Shown: in pieces, positions 57,130-64,000 of the stretch
How the letters are laid out: every line of letters begins with the position of its first letter
How positions within the stretch are numbered: the stretch's first letter is position 1
NCBI GenBank assembly: GCA_050246595.1
Contig: JBFWVT010000001.1
Span: forward strand, 131,203-195,202
Direction of reading: 5' to 3'
DNA: 64,000 nucleotides
From: DATARH01 sp050246595
GTDB taxonomy: Bacteria; Pseudomonadota; Alphaproteobacteria; ATCC43930; CGMCC-115725
The notes under the pieces: generated by a model
The model's input: only the letters and a program-made list of their open reading frames with translations
Told to the model about the DNA's origin: nothing
Database searches by the model: none
Translations under genes and position numbers: made by a program

Positions 57130-57648
57130 ATGGGAGCCGCCCTGATCACCTACCTGACGACCGATCAGCACGTTCTTGGCATCCTGGCGTGGGTCTCGAC
57201 TGCCATAACCGTGCTCGGCTTTGCCGTGGCGATATGGCAGATTATCAGGGTCAGGCGAGCCGCCGAGGCGGCGCGCATTGCGGCCCTTGGGCTCGCGCGC
57301 CGGGTCCGTAGCCGGGAGTTGCTGATCCAACTCGGGAATGCGCATAGCCATCTCGAAGCCGCCCGTAGCCGCATGATTTCGGGCGGCAGAGAAGTGGCGC
57401 TGCTCTGTCTCGAACTGTCGGTCCGTTCCATGATTGAGGCGAGGGAAACAGGCGGACAGCGGAGCGATATGCAGTAGCTTGTTGCACGTGTAAGCTATGC
57501 TGCGGACCGCTTGGCCAAAATGTCGGAGCCATTGCATCAAGATCCTGATTTCATCCCGTTCTGCAATCACTTGCGACACGAAGCGGAAGTTCTACAACAA
57601 TATATAGCACAATTGCGTTACCCATACGACGAGATCAGCGAGGACTGA
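57130..57648 (+). pseudogene. Hypothetical membrane-helical protein split by an amber codon
   Basis: From ATG 57130 the frame reads one membrane helix (LAWVSTAITVLGFAVAIWQI) then helices, to MQ and a TAG at 57475; the same frame continues at once with LVARVSYAADRLAKMSEPLH to YIAQLRYPYDEISED and TGA at 57648. The two halves are compositionally continuous and the next gene begins one base after the second stop, so the original gene was 172 residues. No family recognised. A fresh nonsense mutation or readthrough are the alternatives. The C-terminal half is more AT-rich than the surroundings. Confidence 0.7.
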
Positions 57649-57649
57649 A

Positions 57650-57961
57650 ATGGCGCCCTTGAAGGAGCTGGTACAAGCAATCTTTGAAAAAACCCGAGCT
57701 GGCAAGCTGCTTTGGAGTGAGCTTGCCTCTAACGCGTTCTTGACAAATATCGGCGACAATTCAGCAGTTATATCAAGAGAGGGAAACAATTTTGATTTAG
57801 TATTTCGTAACTCAGAGGGACACGTTCTTGAAGAGATTTATGCCGGCCGATCTGAGTATAATGAAGCAAATCTCGATGAACTATACGAAGCAGCCAGGAG
57901 ACAGGCACTCCGGGTTAATGAGACGTTAATAGAAATGAAACGGAATCTCGATAAACTTTGA
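57650..57961 (+). CDS. Hypothetical AT-rich protein
   Basis: 103 residues: LKELVQAIFEKTRAGKLLWS, then SAVISREGNNFDLVFRNSEG and a helical end (RRQALRVNETLIEMKRNLDK). No family recognised. Follows the split membrane-helical gene by one base and is AT-richer than the neighbours, so the pair looks like one acquired module of unknown function. Its stop lies just before the GNAT gene. Confidence 0.65.
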   Translation: MAPLKELVQAIFEKTRAGKLLWSELASNAFLTNIGDNSAVISREGNNFDLVFRNSEGHVLEEIYAGRSEYNEANLDELYEAARRQALRVNETLIEMKRNLDKL

Positions 57962-57972
57962 TCTCAAGCGAT

Positions 57973-58686
57973 ATGGAACCCGAACACAACCAATTCGGCC
58001 AGCCGGTCGGGGCACCATTGCCGGGCTGGACGCCGCGCCCGCCGCCGCCGCGCATCGCGATGACCGGCCGCCTCTGCACGGTCGAACCGCTCGACCCGGA
58101 GCGCCACGCCGCGCAACTCTTCGCCGCTTTCGCCGAGGATGACGGGCGGATGTGGACCTATCTGCCGCGCGGCCCGTTTGCCTCGCTCGCCGAGTACCGG
58201 GAATGGGCCGAGGGCGCGGTCCGACTCGACGACCCGCTGACGCATGCGATCATCGACAACGCGACCGGCGCGGCGATCGGCACGGCGGCTTACATGCGCA
58301 TCGATCCGGCTTTCGGCGTCATCGAGATCGGCAGCATCACCTACAGCCCCCGGCTGCAACGCCGCCCCGCCGGAACCGAGGCGATGTACCTGATGATGCG
58401 CCGCGTCTTCGACGAACTCGGCTACCGCCGCTACGAGTGGAAATGCAACTCTCTCAATATGCCGAGCCGGGCGGCGGCGCTGCGTCTCGGGTTTCAATAC
58501 GAGGGGCTGTTCCGGCAGGCGACGCTGACGCGCGGCCGCAACCGCGACACGACCTGGTTTTCGGTGATCGACCGCGAATGGCCGGCGCTGCGCACCGCGT
58601 TCGAGCGCTGGCTCGATCCGGCGAATTTCGATGCGGCCGGACAACAGCGGCAAAGCCTCGCGAGCTTCAGACCAAGCGGCGAATGA
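57973..58686 (+). CDS. GNAT family N-acetyltransferase
   Basis: 237 residues of the RimJ/RimL-like branch of GNAT: LCTVEPLDPERHAAQLF at the start, GVIEIGSITYSP and TEAMYLMMRRVFDELGYRRY in the acetyl-CoA region, then EWKCNSLNMPSRAAALRLGF and FQYEGLFRQ. It transfers acetyl groups to an amine on an unknown substrate. Start taken at ATG 57973 (MEPEHNQFG); a TTG 15 bases upstream overlaps the previous stop and is less likely. Confidence 0.88.
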   Translation: MEPEHNQFGQPVGAPLPGWTPRPPPPRIAMTGRLCTVEPLDPERHAAQLFAAFAEDDGRMWTYLPRGPFASLAEYREWAEGAVRLDDPLTHAIIDNATGAAIGTAAYMRIDPAFGVIEIGSITYSPRLQRRPAGTEAMYLMMRRVFDELGYRRYEWKCNSLNMPSRAAALRLGFQYEGLFRQATLTRGRNRDTTWFSVIDREWPALRTAFERWLDPANFDAAGQQRQSLASFRPSGE

Positions 58687-58702
58687 ACGCCACGCCTCCG
58701 CG

Positions 58703-58795
58703 GTCATTGCGAGGAGGCCCGCAGGGCCGATGAAGCAATCTCGCTCCGGCGTAACCCCGAAAGGCCCGAGATTGCTTCGCTCCGCTCGCAATGAC
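58703..58795. repeat. Palindromic intergenic repeat (GTCATTGCGAGG...GAAGCAATC type)
   Basis: Inverted arms GTCATTGCGAGG...GAAGCAATC and GATTGCTTCGCTCCGCTCGC, same family as 31621-31688. It runs up to the first base of the chosen MFS start, so it forms that gene's leader. Confidence 0.8.
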
Positions 58796-60052
58796 GTGGG
58801 AAGGAAACCGTCGCTGACGCTGCTCGCGGCGATGACGGCGCTGGCCTTCAGTGCGCTGCATATCGTCCTGCCGGCGCTGCCGATCCTGACCGCCGCGTTC
58901 GACGAAGGCCCGGCCCGCGTCCAGCTTGTCGTGACGCTGTTTCTCGCCGGCATCGCGGCGGGGCAGCTGTTTTACGGCCCGATTTCCGACCGGTTCGGCC
59001 GCCGCCCGGTGCTGATCGCCGGTCTTCTGCTGTTTCTCGCCGGCACCTTGCTGTGCGGGGTGGCGTGGTCGCTGCCGGTACTGATCGTCGGCCGCGTGTT
59101 CCAGGCGCTCGGTGCCTGCGCCGGCATCGTGCTCGGCCGCGCGATCATTCGCGATGTCTACGACCGCGAAGCGGCCGCCCGCGGTCTGGCGATCGTCATG
59201 ATGGCGATGACGCTGGTGCCGGGCGTGTCCCCCGCAATCGGCGCCTATCTCGCCGAATGGATCGACTGGCGCGCGATCTTCGCGGTGCTCGGCGTGCTCG
59301 GCGCCGCCGTGCTCGCCCTCGTCGCGGCGCGTCTGCCGGAGACCAACCCGACGCCGGCAAGGCTCGATCTTGTCGGCATGGCGCGGGCCTATGTCACGCT
59401 GGCGCGCTCGCCCGAATATGCCGCCTTTGCGGTGTGCGGTGCGTGCAGCAGCGCGTCGTGGTTTACGTTCTGCGCCAGCGCCCCCTATGTGCTGTCGGAG
59501 CTGCTGCACGAGCCGGCCAGCACCTACGGGCTGATGATCCTGCTGCCGATGGCGACCTACATGCTCGGCAACGGTCTGGCGGCCCGCCTCGCATCGCGCG
59601 TCGGCAGTCTGCGGCTGGTGCTCGCCGGCCGCGCCCTTGCCTTCGCGGCAGCCCTGGGCATGGCGGCGTGGTGGTGGTTCGGGGGCCTCAGCATCTGGGT
59701 GCTGTTCGTGCCGATCATGTTCACGTCGATCGGCGACGGGCTGAGCCAGCCGGCGGCGATGGCCTCAGGGCTCAGCGTCTACCCGCGGCTGGCCGGGACC
59801 GCGTCGGGGCTGATGGGGTTTCTGCAGATGGCGATCGCTGCGCTCGGCACGATCACGGTCGCGGCGCTGCCGCATGACAGCGCGCTCGGGCTGATCGCGG
59901 TGGTCGGCGGTTTTATCGTCGTGGCGTTCGCCGCCGGCATCGCCGGTATAGCGCTGAGCCGAGGCGGCCGGCAAATCCTGCGTGCAAGCGGGGCGCCGGC
60001 AGTGGAGAATACCGCCGGCAATTTGCGGCAGGTACGGGAGGACTCGGCATGA
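58796..60052 (+). CDS. Bcr/CflA-type drug-resistance MFS transporter
   Basis: About 418 residues with twelve membrane segments. The loop GPISDRFGRRPVL after TM2 and the Bcr/CflA-like GRAIIRDVYDREAAARGLA and GVSPAIGAYLAEW are diagnostic. Bcr/CflA pumps export drugs or dipeptides in exchange for protons. The start is uncertain: GTG 58796 directly follows a palindromic repeat, ATG 58832 lies inside TM1, and ATG 58730 lies in the repeat. Overlaps fahA by four bases (ATGA), so transport and fumarylacetoacetase are co-expressed. Confidence 0.88.
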   Translation: MGRKPSLTLLAAMTALAFSALHIVLPALPILTAAFDEGPARVQLVVTLFLAGIAAGQLFYGPISDRFGRRPVLIAGLLLFLAGTLLCGVAWSLPVLIVGRVFQALGACAGIVLGRAIIRDVYDREAAARGLAIVMMAMTLVPGVSPAIGAYLAEWIDWRAIFAVLGVLGAAVLALVAARLPETNPTPARLDLVGMARAYVTLARSPEYAAFAVCGACSSASWFTFCASAPYVLSELLHEPASTYGLMILLPMATYMLGNGLAARLASRVGSLRLVLAGRALAFAAALGMAAWWWFGGLSIWVLFVPIMFTSIGDGLSQPAAMASGLSVYPRLAGTASGLMGFLQMAIAALGTITVAALPHDSALGLIAVVGGFIVVAFAAGIAGIALSRGGRQILRASGAPAVENTAGNLRQVREDSA

Positions 60053-61368
60053 TCGGCGAAACCCACGATCGCGCGCGCCGGAGCTGGGTCGCTTCGGCCA
60101 ATGATCACCCCGAGTTCCCGCTGCAAAACCTGCCGTTCGGTGTGTTCGGCCCGCAAGGCGGCGGCTTGGACGCGAACCCGCGCGGCGGCATCGCGATCGG
60201 CGACAGGATTCTCGACCTGCGCGCCGCGCTGGAGGCCGGGCTGTTCTCGGGCGAGGCGGCGAGCGCTGCCGAGGCGGCCTCGGGCGCGACCCTCAACCCG
60301 CTGATGGCGCTCGGCCCCGAACCGCGCCGCGCCTTGCGGCGGCAGGTTTTTTCGCTGCTCGACGCCGACGGTCCCGACCGCGCCAGGGCCGAACCGCTCG
60401 CCGATCGCCTGCTGCATCGCGCCGCCGAGTGCCGGCTGCATTTGCCGGCCGCGATCGGCAATTTCACCGATTTTTTCGCGGGCATCCATCACGCCGCGAA
60501 TGGCGGGCGCCGCCGCGACCCGAACAACCCGCTTTCTCCAAATTACAAATACGTCCCGGTTGCGTATCACAGCCGCGCCTCGTCGGTCCGCGAGTCCGAT
60601 GTCCCGGTGCGACGCCCGAACGGGCAGCGCAGATTGCCGAACGAAGACGCCCCGAGCTACGGACCGTGCCGTAATCTCGACTACGAACTCGAACTGGCGG
60701 TGTGGATTGGGCCGGGCAATCCGCAAGGCGAGCCGATCCCGATCGGGCAGGCCGACGAGCATGTCTTCGGCCTCGGGCTGATCAACGACTGGTCGGCGCG
60801 CGACATCCAGTATTGGGAAATGCCGCCGCTCGGTCCGTTCCTCGGAAAAAATTTCGGCAGTACCGTGTCGCCGTGGATTGTCACGACCGAGGCACTGGAG
60901 CCGTTCCGCGTCGCGCAGCCGCCGCGCCCGGAAGGCGACCCTCGCCCGCTGTCTTATCTATGGGACGACCGGGACCAGCAAAGCGGGCAATTTGATATTG
61001 CGCTCGAAGCGCTGATCCTGACCGCGCAGATGCGCGAGAAGGGGCAGCCTCCGCACCTGATGTCGCGCAGCAACACGACCGACCTCTATTGGACGATCGC
61101 GCAGCTTGTCGCGCATCACACCTGCAACGGCTGCAACCTGCTGCCGGGCGACATCTTCGGCAGCGGCACGATCTCCGGCCCGACCGCGGAGGGCTATGGC
61201 AGCCTCAGCGAGCTGAGCAACGCCGGCACCCGCACGATCACATTGCACAACGGCGAGACCCGCAGCTTTCTCGAAGACGGCGACGAGGTGATCTTCCGGG
61301 CGCATTGTCGTCGCGACGGCTACGCGCCGATCGGCTTTGGCGAGTGCCGTGCCCGCATCGTCGCCTGA
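60049..61368 (+). CDS. fahA: Fumarylacetoacetase FahA
   Basis: 439 residues, last enzyme of tyrosine/homogentisate breakdown: fumarylacetoacetate to fumarate and acetoacetate. An N-terminal domain (FPLQNLPFGVF) precedes the catalytic fold with the Ca/Mg site LDYELELAVWIG (about 206-217), the FADIH-like FFAGIHHAANGG and NDWSARDIQYWE. Full length. Coupled by overlap to the upstream MFS gene and followed ten bases later by an SDR gene; homogentisate dioxygenase and maleylacetoacetate isomerase are not in the window. Confidence 0.95.
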   Translation: MIGETHDRARRSWVASANDHPEFPLQNLPFGVFGPQGGGLDANPRGGIAIGDRILDLRAALEAGLFSGEAASAAEAASGATLNPLMALGPEPRRALRRQVFSLLDADGPDRARAEPLADRLLHRAAECRLHLPAAIGNFTDFFAGIHHAANGGRRRDPNNPLSPNYKYVPVAYHSRASSVRESDVPVRRPNGQRRLPNEDAPSYGPCRNLDYELELAVWIGPGNPQGEPIPIGQADEHVFGLGLINDWSARDIQYWEMPPLGPFLGKNFGSTVSPWIVTTEALEPFRVAQPPRPEGDPRPLSYLWDDRDQQSGQFDIALEALILTAQMREKGQPPHLMSRSNTTDLYWTIAQLVAHHTCNGCNLLPGDIFGSGTISGPTAEGYGSLSELSNAGTRTITLHNGETRSFLEDGDEVIFRAHCRRDGYAPIGFGECRARIVA

Positions 61369-61378
61369 GAAGCGGCCG

Positions 61379-62155
61379 ATGAGCGATGGCGAGGGGCGAG
61401 GGCGCGGAAACCCGTTCCGGCTCGACGGCAGGCTCGCACTGGTCACCGGCGCTGGGCGCGGTATCGGGCGGGCGGTGGCGCTGGCATTGGCCGATGCCGG
61501 CGCCGAATTGCTGCTGAACAGCCGCACCCCGAGCGAATTGGAAGCGGTGGCTGCGGAAATCGCCGGTCGCGGCGGCCGGGCGCGTCCGCTGCCGTTCGAT
61601 GTGACCGACAGCAGAGCAGCGCGCGACGCGATCGCCGCGCTGTCCCGCCTCGACATCCTGGTCAACAATGCCGGGTTCAACCGGCCGCAATCCTTTCTCG
61701 ATGTCGACGAGGCGACGCTCGACCATCTGGTCGCGCTCAACATCAAGGCGCCGTTCGTCGTCGCGCAGGAGGCGGCGCGGCACATGGTGCGCGACGGTTT
61801 CGGAGTCGTCATCAACGTGACCTCGCAGATGGGTCATGTCGGCTCCGAGCGCGACCGCACGGTTTATGTCATGACCAAGCACGCGATCGAAGGGCTGACC
61901 AAGGCGATGGCGGTCGAGCTGGCCCCGAAAGGCGTGCGCGTCGTCTCGATCGCGCCGACCTTTATCGACACGCCGCTGACCGCGCCGTTTTTCGCAAACC
62001 CCGACTTCCGCGACTGGGTTCTGAAGCGCCTGCCGATCGGCCGGGTCGGCACGGTCGAGGAGGTCGCTCACGCCGTGGTGTTTCTCGCCTCGCCGGCAGC
62101 CGGTCTCGTCACCGGCTCGTCGCTGCTGGTCGATGGCGGCTGGACCGCCTGGTAG
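61379..62155 (+). CDS. SDR family oxidoreductase
   Basis: 258 residues, classical short-chain dehydrogenase: TGAGRGIG (23-30), NNAG (96-99), Ser149, Tyr163 and Lys167 in YVMTK, and DGGW near the C-terminus. It reduces or oxidises a small alcohol or ketone; substrate unknown. ATG 61379 is preferred because it follows fahA by ten bases and family similarity begins there. Convergent with the next MFS gene, with only 15 bases between the stops. Confidence 0.9.
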   Translation: MSDGEGRGRGNPFRLDGRLALVTGAGRGIGRAVALALADAGAELLLNSRTPSELEAVAAEIAGRGGRARPLPFDVTDSRAARDAIAALSRLDILVNNAGFNRPQSFLDVDEATLDHLVALNIKAPFVVAQEAARHMVRDGFGVVINVTSQMGHVGSERDRTVYVMTKHAIEGLTKAMAVELAPKGVRVVSIAPTFIDTPLTAPFFANPDFRDWVLKRLPIGRVGTVEEVAHAVVFLASPAAGLVTGSSLLVDGGWTAW

Positions 62156-62170
62156 CATCGCCCGCCTCGG

Positions 62171-63442
62171 TCAAGACCGGGGATCGACCCTTCCTGGCGA
62201 GGCCTTAACCGGCGCGGCGCTCTCCGCCGATCTCGTCTGCGGTCGCAACAGGATGATCCCGACCCACAGCGCCGGGATCGCGCAAACCGCCCAGCCGACC
62301 GCATAACCGCCGGTCGCGTAGAGCAGCAGCGAGAACACGAACGGCCCGGCCAACGCGCCGATCTGACCAAACGATAGAACCCCGCCGGTCACCGCGCCGA
62401 CCCGACCCGCCGGCGCGAGCCGGGCGGTCTCGGACAGCAGAATGCCGTGCCAGGACACCGCGGTGGCGCTGACCACCGCGCCGACGAGCCCGATGGCAAT
62501 GATCGGCCACCCCGCGCCAAAGGCTCCGGTCGCCGCGACGCTCGCGGCCATGCCAAACGCCAGCCCGGCCATTACGAAGCGGGGCGCGACGTGAAAACTG
62601 CCGAGCCACCCCCAGAGTACCCGGCACGGCACGGCGAGCGCGACAACGATCGCGAACAGCGAGCCGGCGGCAGCAAGGTCGTAACCGAGCGCCACGAGAT
62701 AGGTCACAAAATACGCCGTGAACACCGACTGGATACCGTTGAACGCAAAACAGGCAAAGGACAGGTTGCGCAGATCGGGAGTCGCCAGAACCGAGGCGAT
62801 GGTGCTGCGGAAATCCGACAGCCGGAACCGCCGCGACGGCACCCGGTCGTCGTCGAACCGGGCGCGCAGCGGTTGCAGCATCGCCGCCCCCACCAGACAC
62901 GCCGCTCCAGTCGCCAGCATCGCGCCGCGCCATCCCCACGCCGCCGCCATTACGGGACCGAGAAACCCGGCGATCAGCAGCCCGGCCGGCACCGCGGTCT
63001 GCTTGATCGAAAACACCAGCGGCGCCAGACGCGGCGGCGATACCCGGCCGAGCAGTTGCGAGCTGGTCGGGGTCGAGATCGCGGCGCCGCCGCCGCCGAC
63101 CGCCGCCGAGGCGCCAAACCCGAAAAGCCCGCCTTCGGCTGCCGCCGCCATACCGCCGCCAAGCAGCACCAGCGAGACCTGGCTCATCCGCAAGGCGCCG
63201 TAGCGGATGATAAAGCTGCCGCAACCCATCTGCGCGACCAGCGAGGCGGCGGCCGACAGGCCGAAATAAACCCCGACCCAGGCCGGATCGGCGGCCAGCT
63301 CGGCCAGCACCAGCGGCGCCACGATCGCCGGCAATGTCTTGCCGACCGAAGCGAAGGTCTGCTGCCCGAACATCGCCGCCAGCGCGACCAGCATCGGCGA
63401 CAACATTCCGCGGCTCGCCGCCTTCCCGTCGGATTTCTCCAA
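62171..63442 (-). CDS. MFS transporter
   Basis: About 423 residues with twelve membrane segments (SFIIRYGALRMSQVSLV after the first pair, VLWGWLGSFHVAPRFV in the middle). Start chosen at TTG 63442 (MEKSDGKAASRG in the product) because GGGAGG lies eight bases upstream; a longer start has no ribosome site. Substrate unknown. It is convergent with the SDR gene and probably independent of it. Confidence 0.85.
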   Translation of the reverse strand: MEKSDGKAASRGMLSPMLVALAAMFGQQTFASVGKTLPAIVAPLVLAELAADPAWVGVYFGLSAAASLVAQMGCGSFIIRYGALRMSQVSLVLLGGGMAAAAEGGLFGFGASAAVGGGGAAISTPTSSQLLGRVSPPRLAPLVFSIKQTAVPAGLLIAGFLGPVMAAAWGWRGAMLATGAACLVGAAMLQPLRARFDDDRVPSRRFRLSDFRSTIASVLATPDLRNLSFACFAFNGIQSVFTAYFVTYLVALGYDLAAAGSLFAIVVALAVPCRVLWGWLGSFHVAPRFVMAGLAFGMAASVAATGAFGAGWPIIAIGLVGAVVSATAVSWHGILLSETARLAPAGRVGAVTGGVLSFGQIGALAGPFVFSLLLYATGGYAVGWAVCAIPALWVGIILLRPQTRSAESAAPVKASPGRVDPRS

Positions 63443-63528
63443 ACCTATGCACCTCCCTGACGACTGCCCCGCAAGCACCGGTGCCGGGCTTTAAAGAGCA
63501 AATGTCGGCAGGGTCATGCAAAATCGTC

Positions 63529-63551
63529 ATTCGCGGGGTTGACCCGCGAAT
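63529..63551. repeat. Perfect 9-bp hairpin between MFS and IS630
   Basis: ATTCGCGGG-GTTGA-CCCGCGAAT; resembles common genomic palindromes and may act as a terminator or repeat. The neighbouring GC stretch to 63588 is also palindromic. Confidence 0.6.
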
Positions 63552-63590
63552 TTCGGATGGCCGGATCAAATCCGCGGGCCGAAGGCCCTA

Positions 63591-64000
63591 GAGCGTGATC
63601 GCATCAGGTTGAAGCATAGCCGGCATTGGCGAGATAGTTTGCGCATTCCTGTGCGGTGAAATGATCGAGCAAGGAGCCGATCTGGCGCCAGGTAGCATCG
63701 GTGGTGCGCGGATCGGCTTTGCGCAGCAGAGTCTTGAGCTTGGCGAAGACCTGCTCGATCGGGTTGAGATCGGGCGAATAGCGCGGCAGGAAGAACAGCT
63801 TGGCGCCGGCGGCGCGGATCAGGCGGCGGACGGCCTGGCCCTTATGGCTGCCGAGATTGTCCAGGATCACGACATCGCCGCGGCTCAGGGTGGGTGCAAG
63901 GAACTGCTCGACGTAAGCGCGGAAGCTGGCGCCGTTGATCGGGCCGTCGATGACGCAGGGCGCGGTGATCCGGTCGCAACGCAATGCCGCCAGAAAGGTC
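63591..64000. mobile_element. IS630-family insertion sequence, one end (continues beyond window)
   Basis: The left end begins GAGCGTGATCGCATCAGG at 63591, right after a TA (63589-63590), the usual IS630 target. The transposase gene follows and runs off the right edge; the other terminal repeat is outside the window. Confidence 0.85.
63604..64000 (-). CDS. IS630 family transposase, DDE C-terminal part (N-terminus beyond window)
   Basis: Catalyses cut-and-paste of the element. The visible 132 codons hold the second catalytic Asp in VVILDNLGSHKG and the Glu in SPDLNPIEQVFAKLK, both hallmarks of IS630, ending ANAGYAST. The N-terminal part lies beyond 64000. No frameshift seen in the visible part. 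Confidence 0.92.
   Translation of the reverse strand, partial: TFLAALRCDRITAPCVIDGPINGASFRAYVEQFLAPTLSRGDVVILDNLGSHKGQAVRRLIRAAGAKLFFLPRYSPDLNPIEQVFAKLKTLLRKADPRTTDATWRQIGSLLDHFTAQECANYLANAGYAST

Overview
The window is GC-rich (roughly two thirds G+C by eye) chromosomal DNA, very probably from an alphaproteobacterium. The evidence is the codon use, the seven-gene GlgE/trehalose operon with a fused TreS-maltokinase, the palindromic intergenic repeats, and the overall mix of families. No rRNA, tRNA, CRISPR array or complete prophage was recognised.

Layout. 1-18.0 kb: one long minus-strand operon for alpha-glucan and trehalose metabolism, in transcription order glgE (with an extra N-terminal GH13 module), treS-mak fusion, glgB, glgX, treZ, malQ, treY. 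The last gene runs off the left edge. TreS makes maltose, the maltokinase half makes maltose-1-phosphate, GlgE polymerises it, GlgB branches the glucan, GlgX and MalQ trim and remodel chains, and TreY/TreZ convert chain ends back to trehalose. 18.5-23.6 kb: a minus-strand operon of a D-aminoacylase-type amidohydrolase, a four-domain rhodanese protein, a small AtzG/GatC-like protein and an amidase. 23.7-24.6 kb: a 598-bp cargo-bearing element with terminal inverted repeats and an 8-bp target duplication, then a strongly structured candidate RNA and a fragment of a second ggt gene. 24.7-37.3 kb: DUF2339 membrane protein, gamma-glutamyltransferase, MBL hydrolase, a decayed brnTA toxin-antitoxin locus, DedA, a ThDP enzyme, a low-complexity membrane protein, an alpha/beta hydrolase and an FAH-family hydrolase.

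37.4-39.9 kb: a lower-GC accessory island with two secreted proteins (one ending in a phage tail-collar-like domain) and a 186-bp MITE whose ends match those of the cargo element. 40.2-50.8 kb: a CoA-binding/MetY fusion, an MFS carrier, DUF892, a PagL-like deacylase, prolyl iminopeptidase, twin Lin0512 proteins, a MaoC hydratase, DUF2267, and selB overlapping a LysR gene. 50.9-54.7 kb: three ring-cleavage-type dioxygenase genes and a PEP-CTERM protein with a clear sigma-54 promoter. 54.8-63.4 kb: an enoyl-CoA hydratase, a small secreted protein with an in-frame TGA, a D-2-hydroxyacid dehydrogenase, an AT-richer two-gene module whose first gene is split by an amber codon, GNAT, an MFS-fahA-SDR operon and another MFS carrier. 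The right edge holds one end of an IS630 element.

The best candidates for something new are the cargo element (23745-24342), the adjacent structured RNA (24377-24532), the palindromic element translated in frame inside treZ, the frameshift that perfected a palindrome in brnT, and the in-frame TGA gene in a genome that encodes SelB. Many other long open frames exist opposite real genes, but they are GC-driven shadows and are left out.
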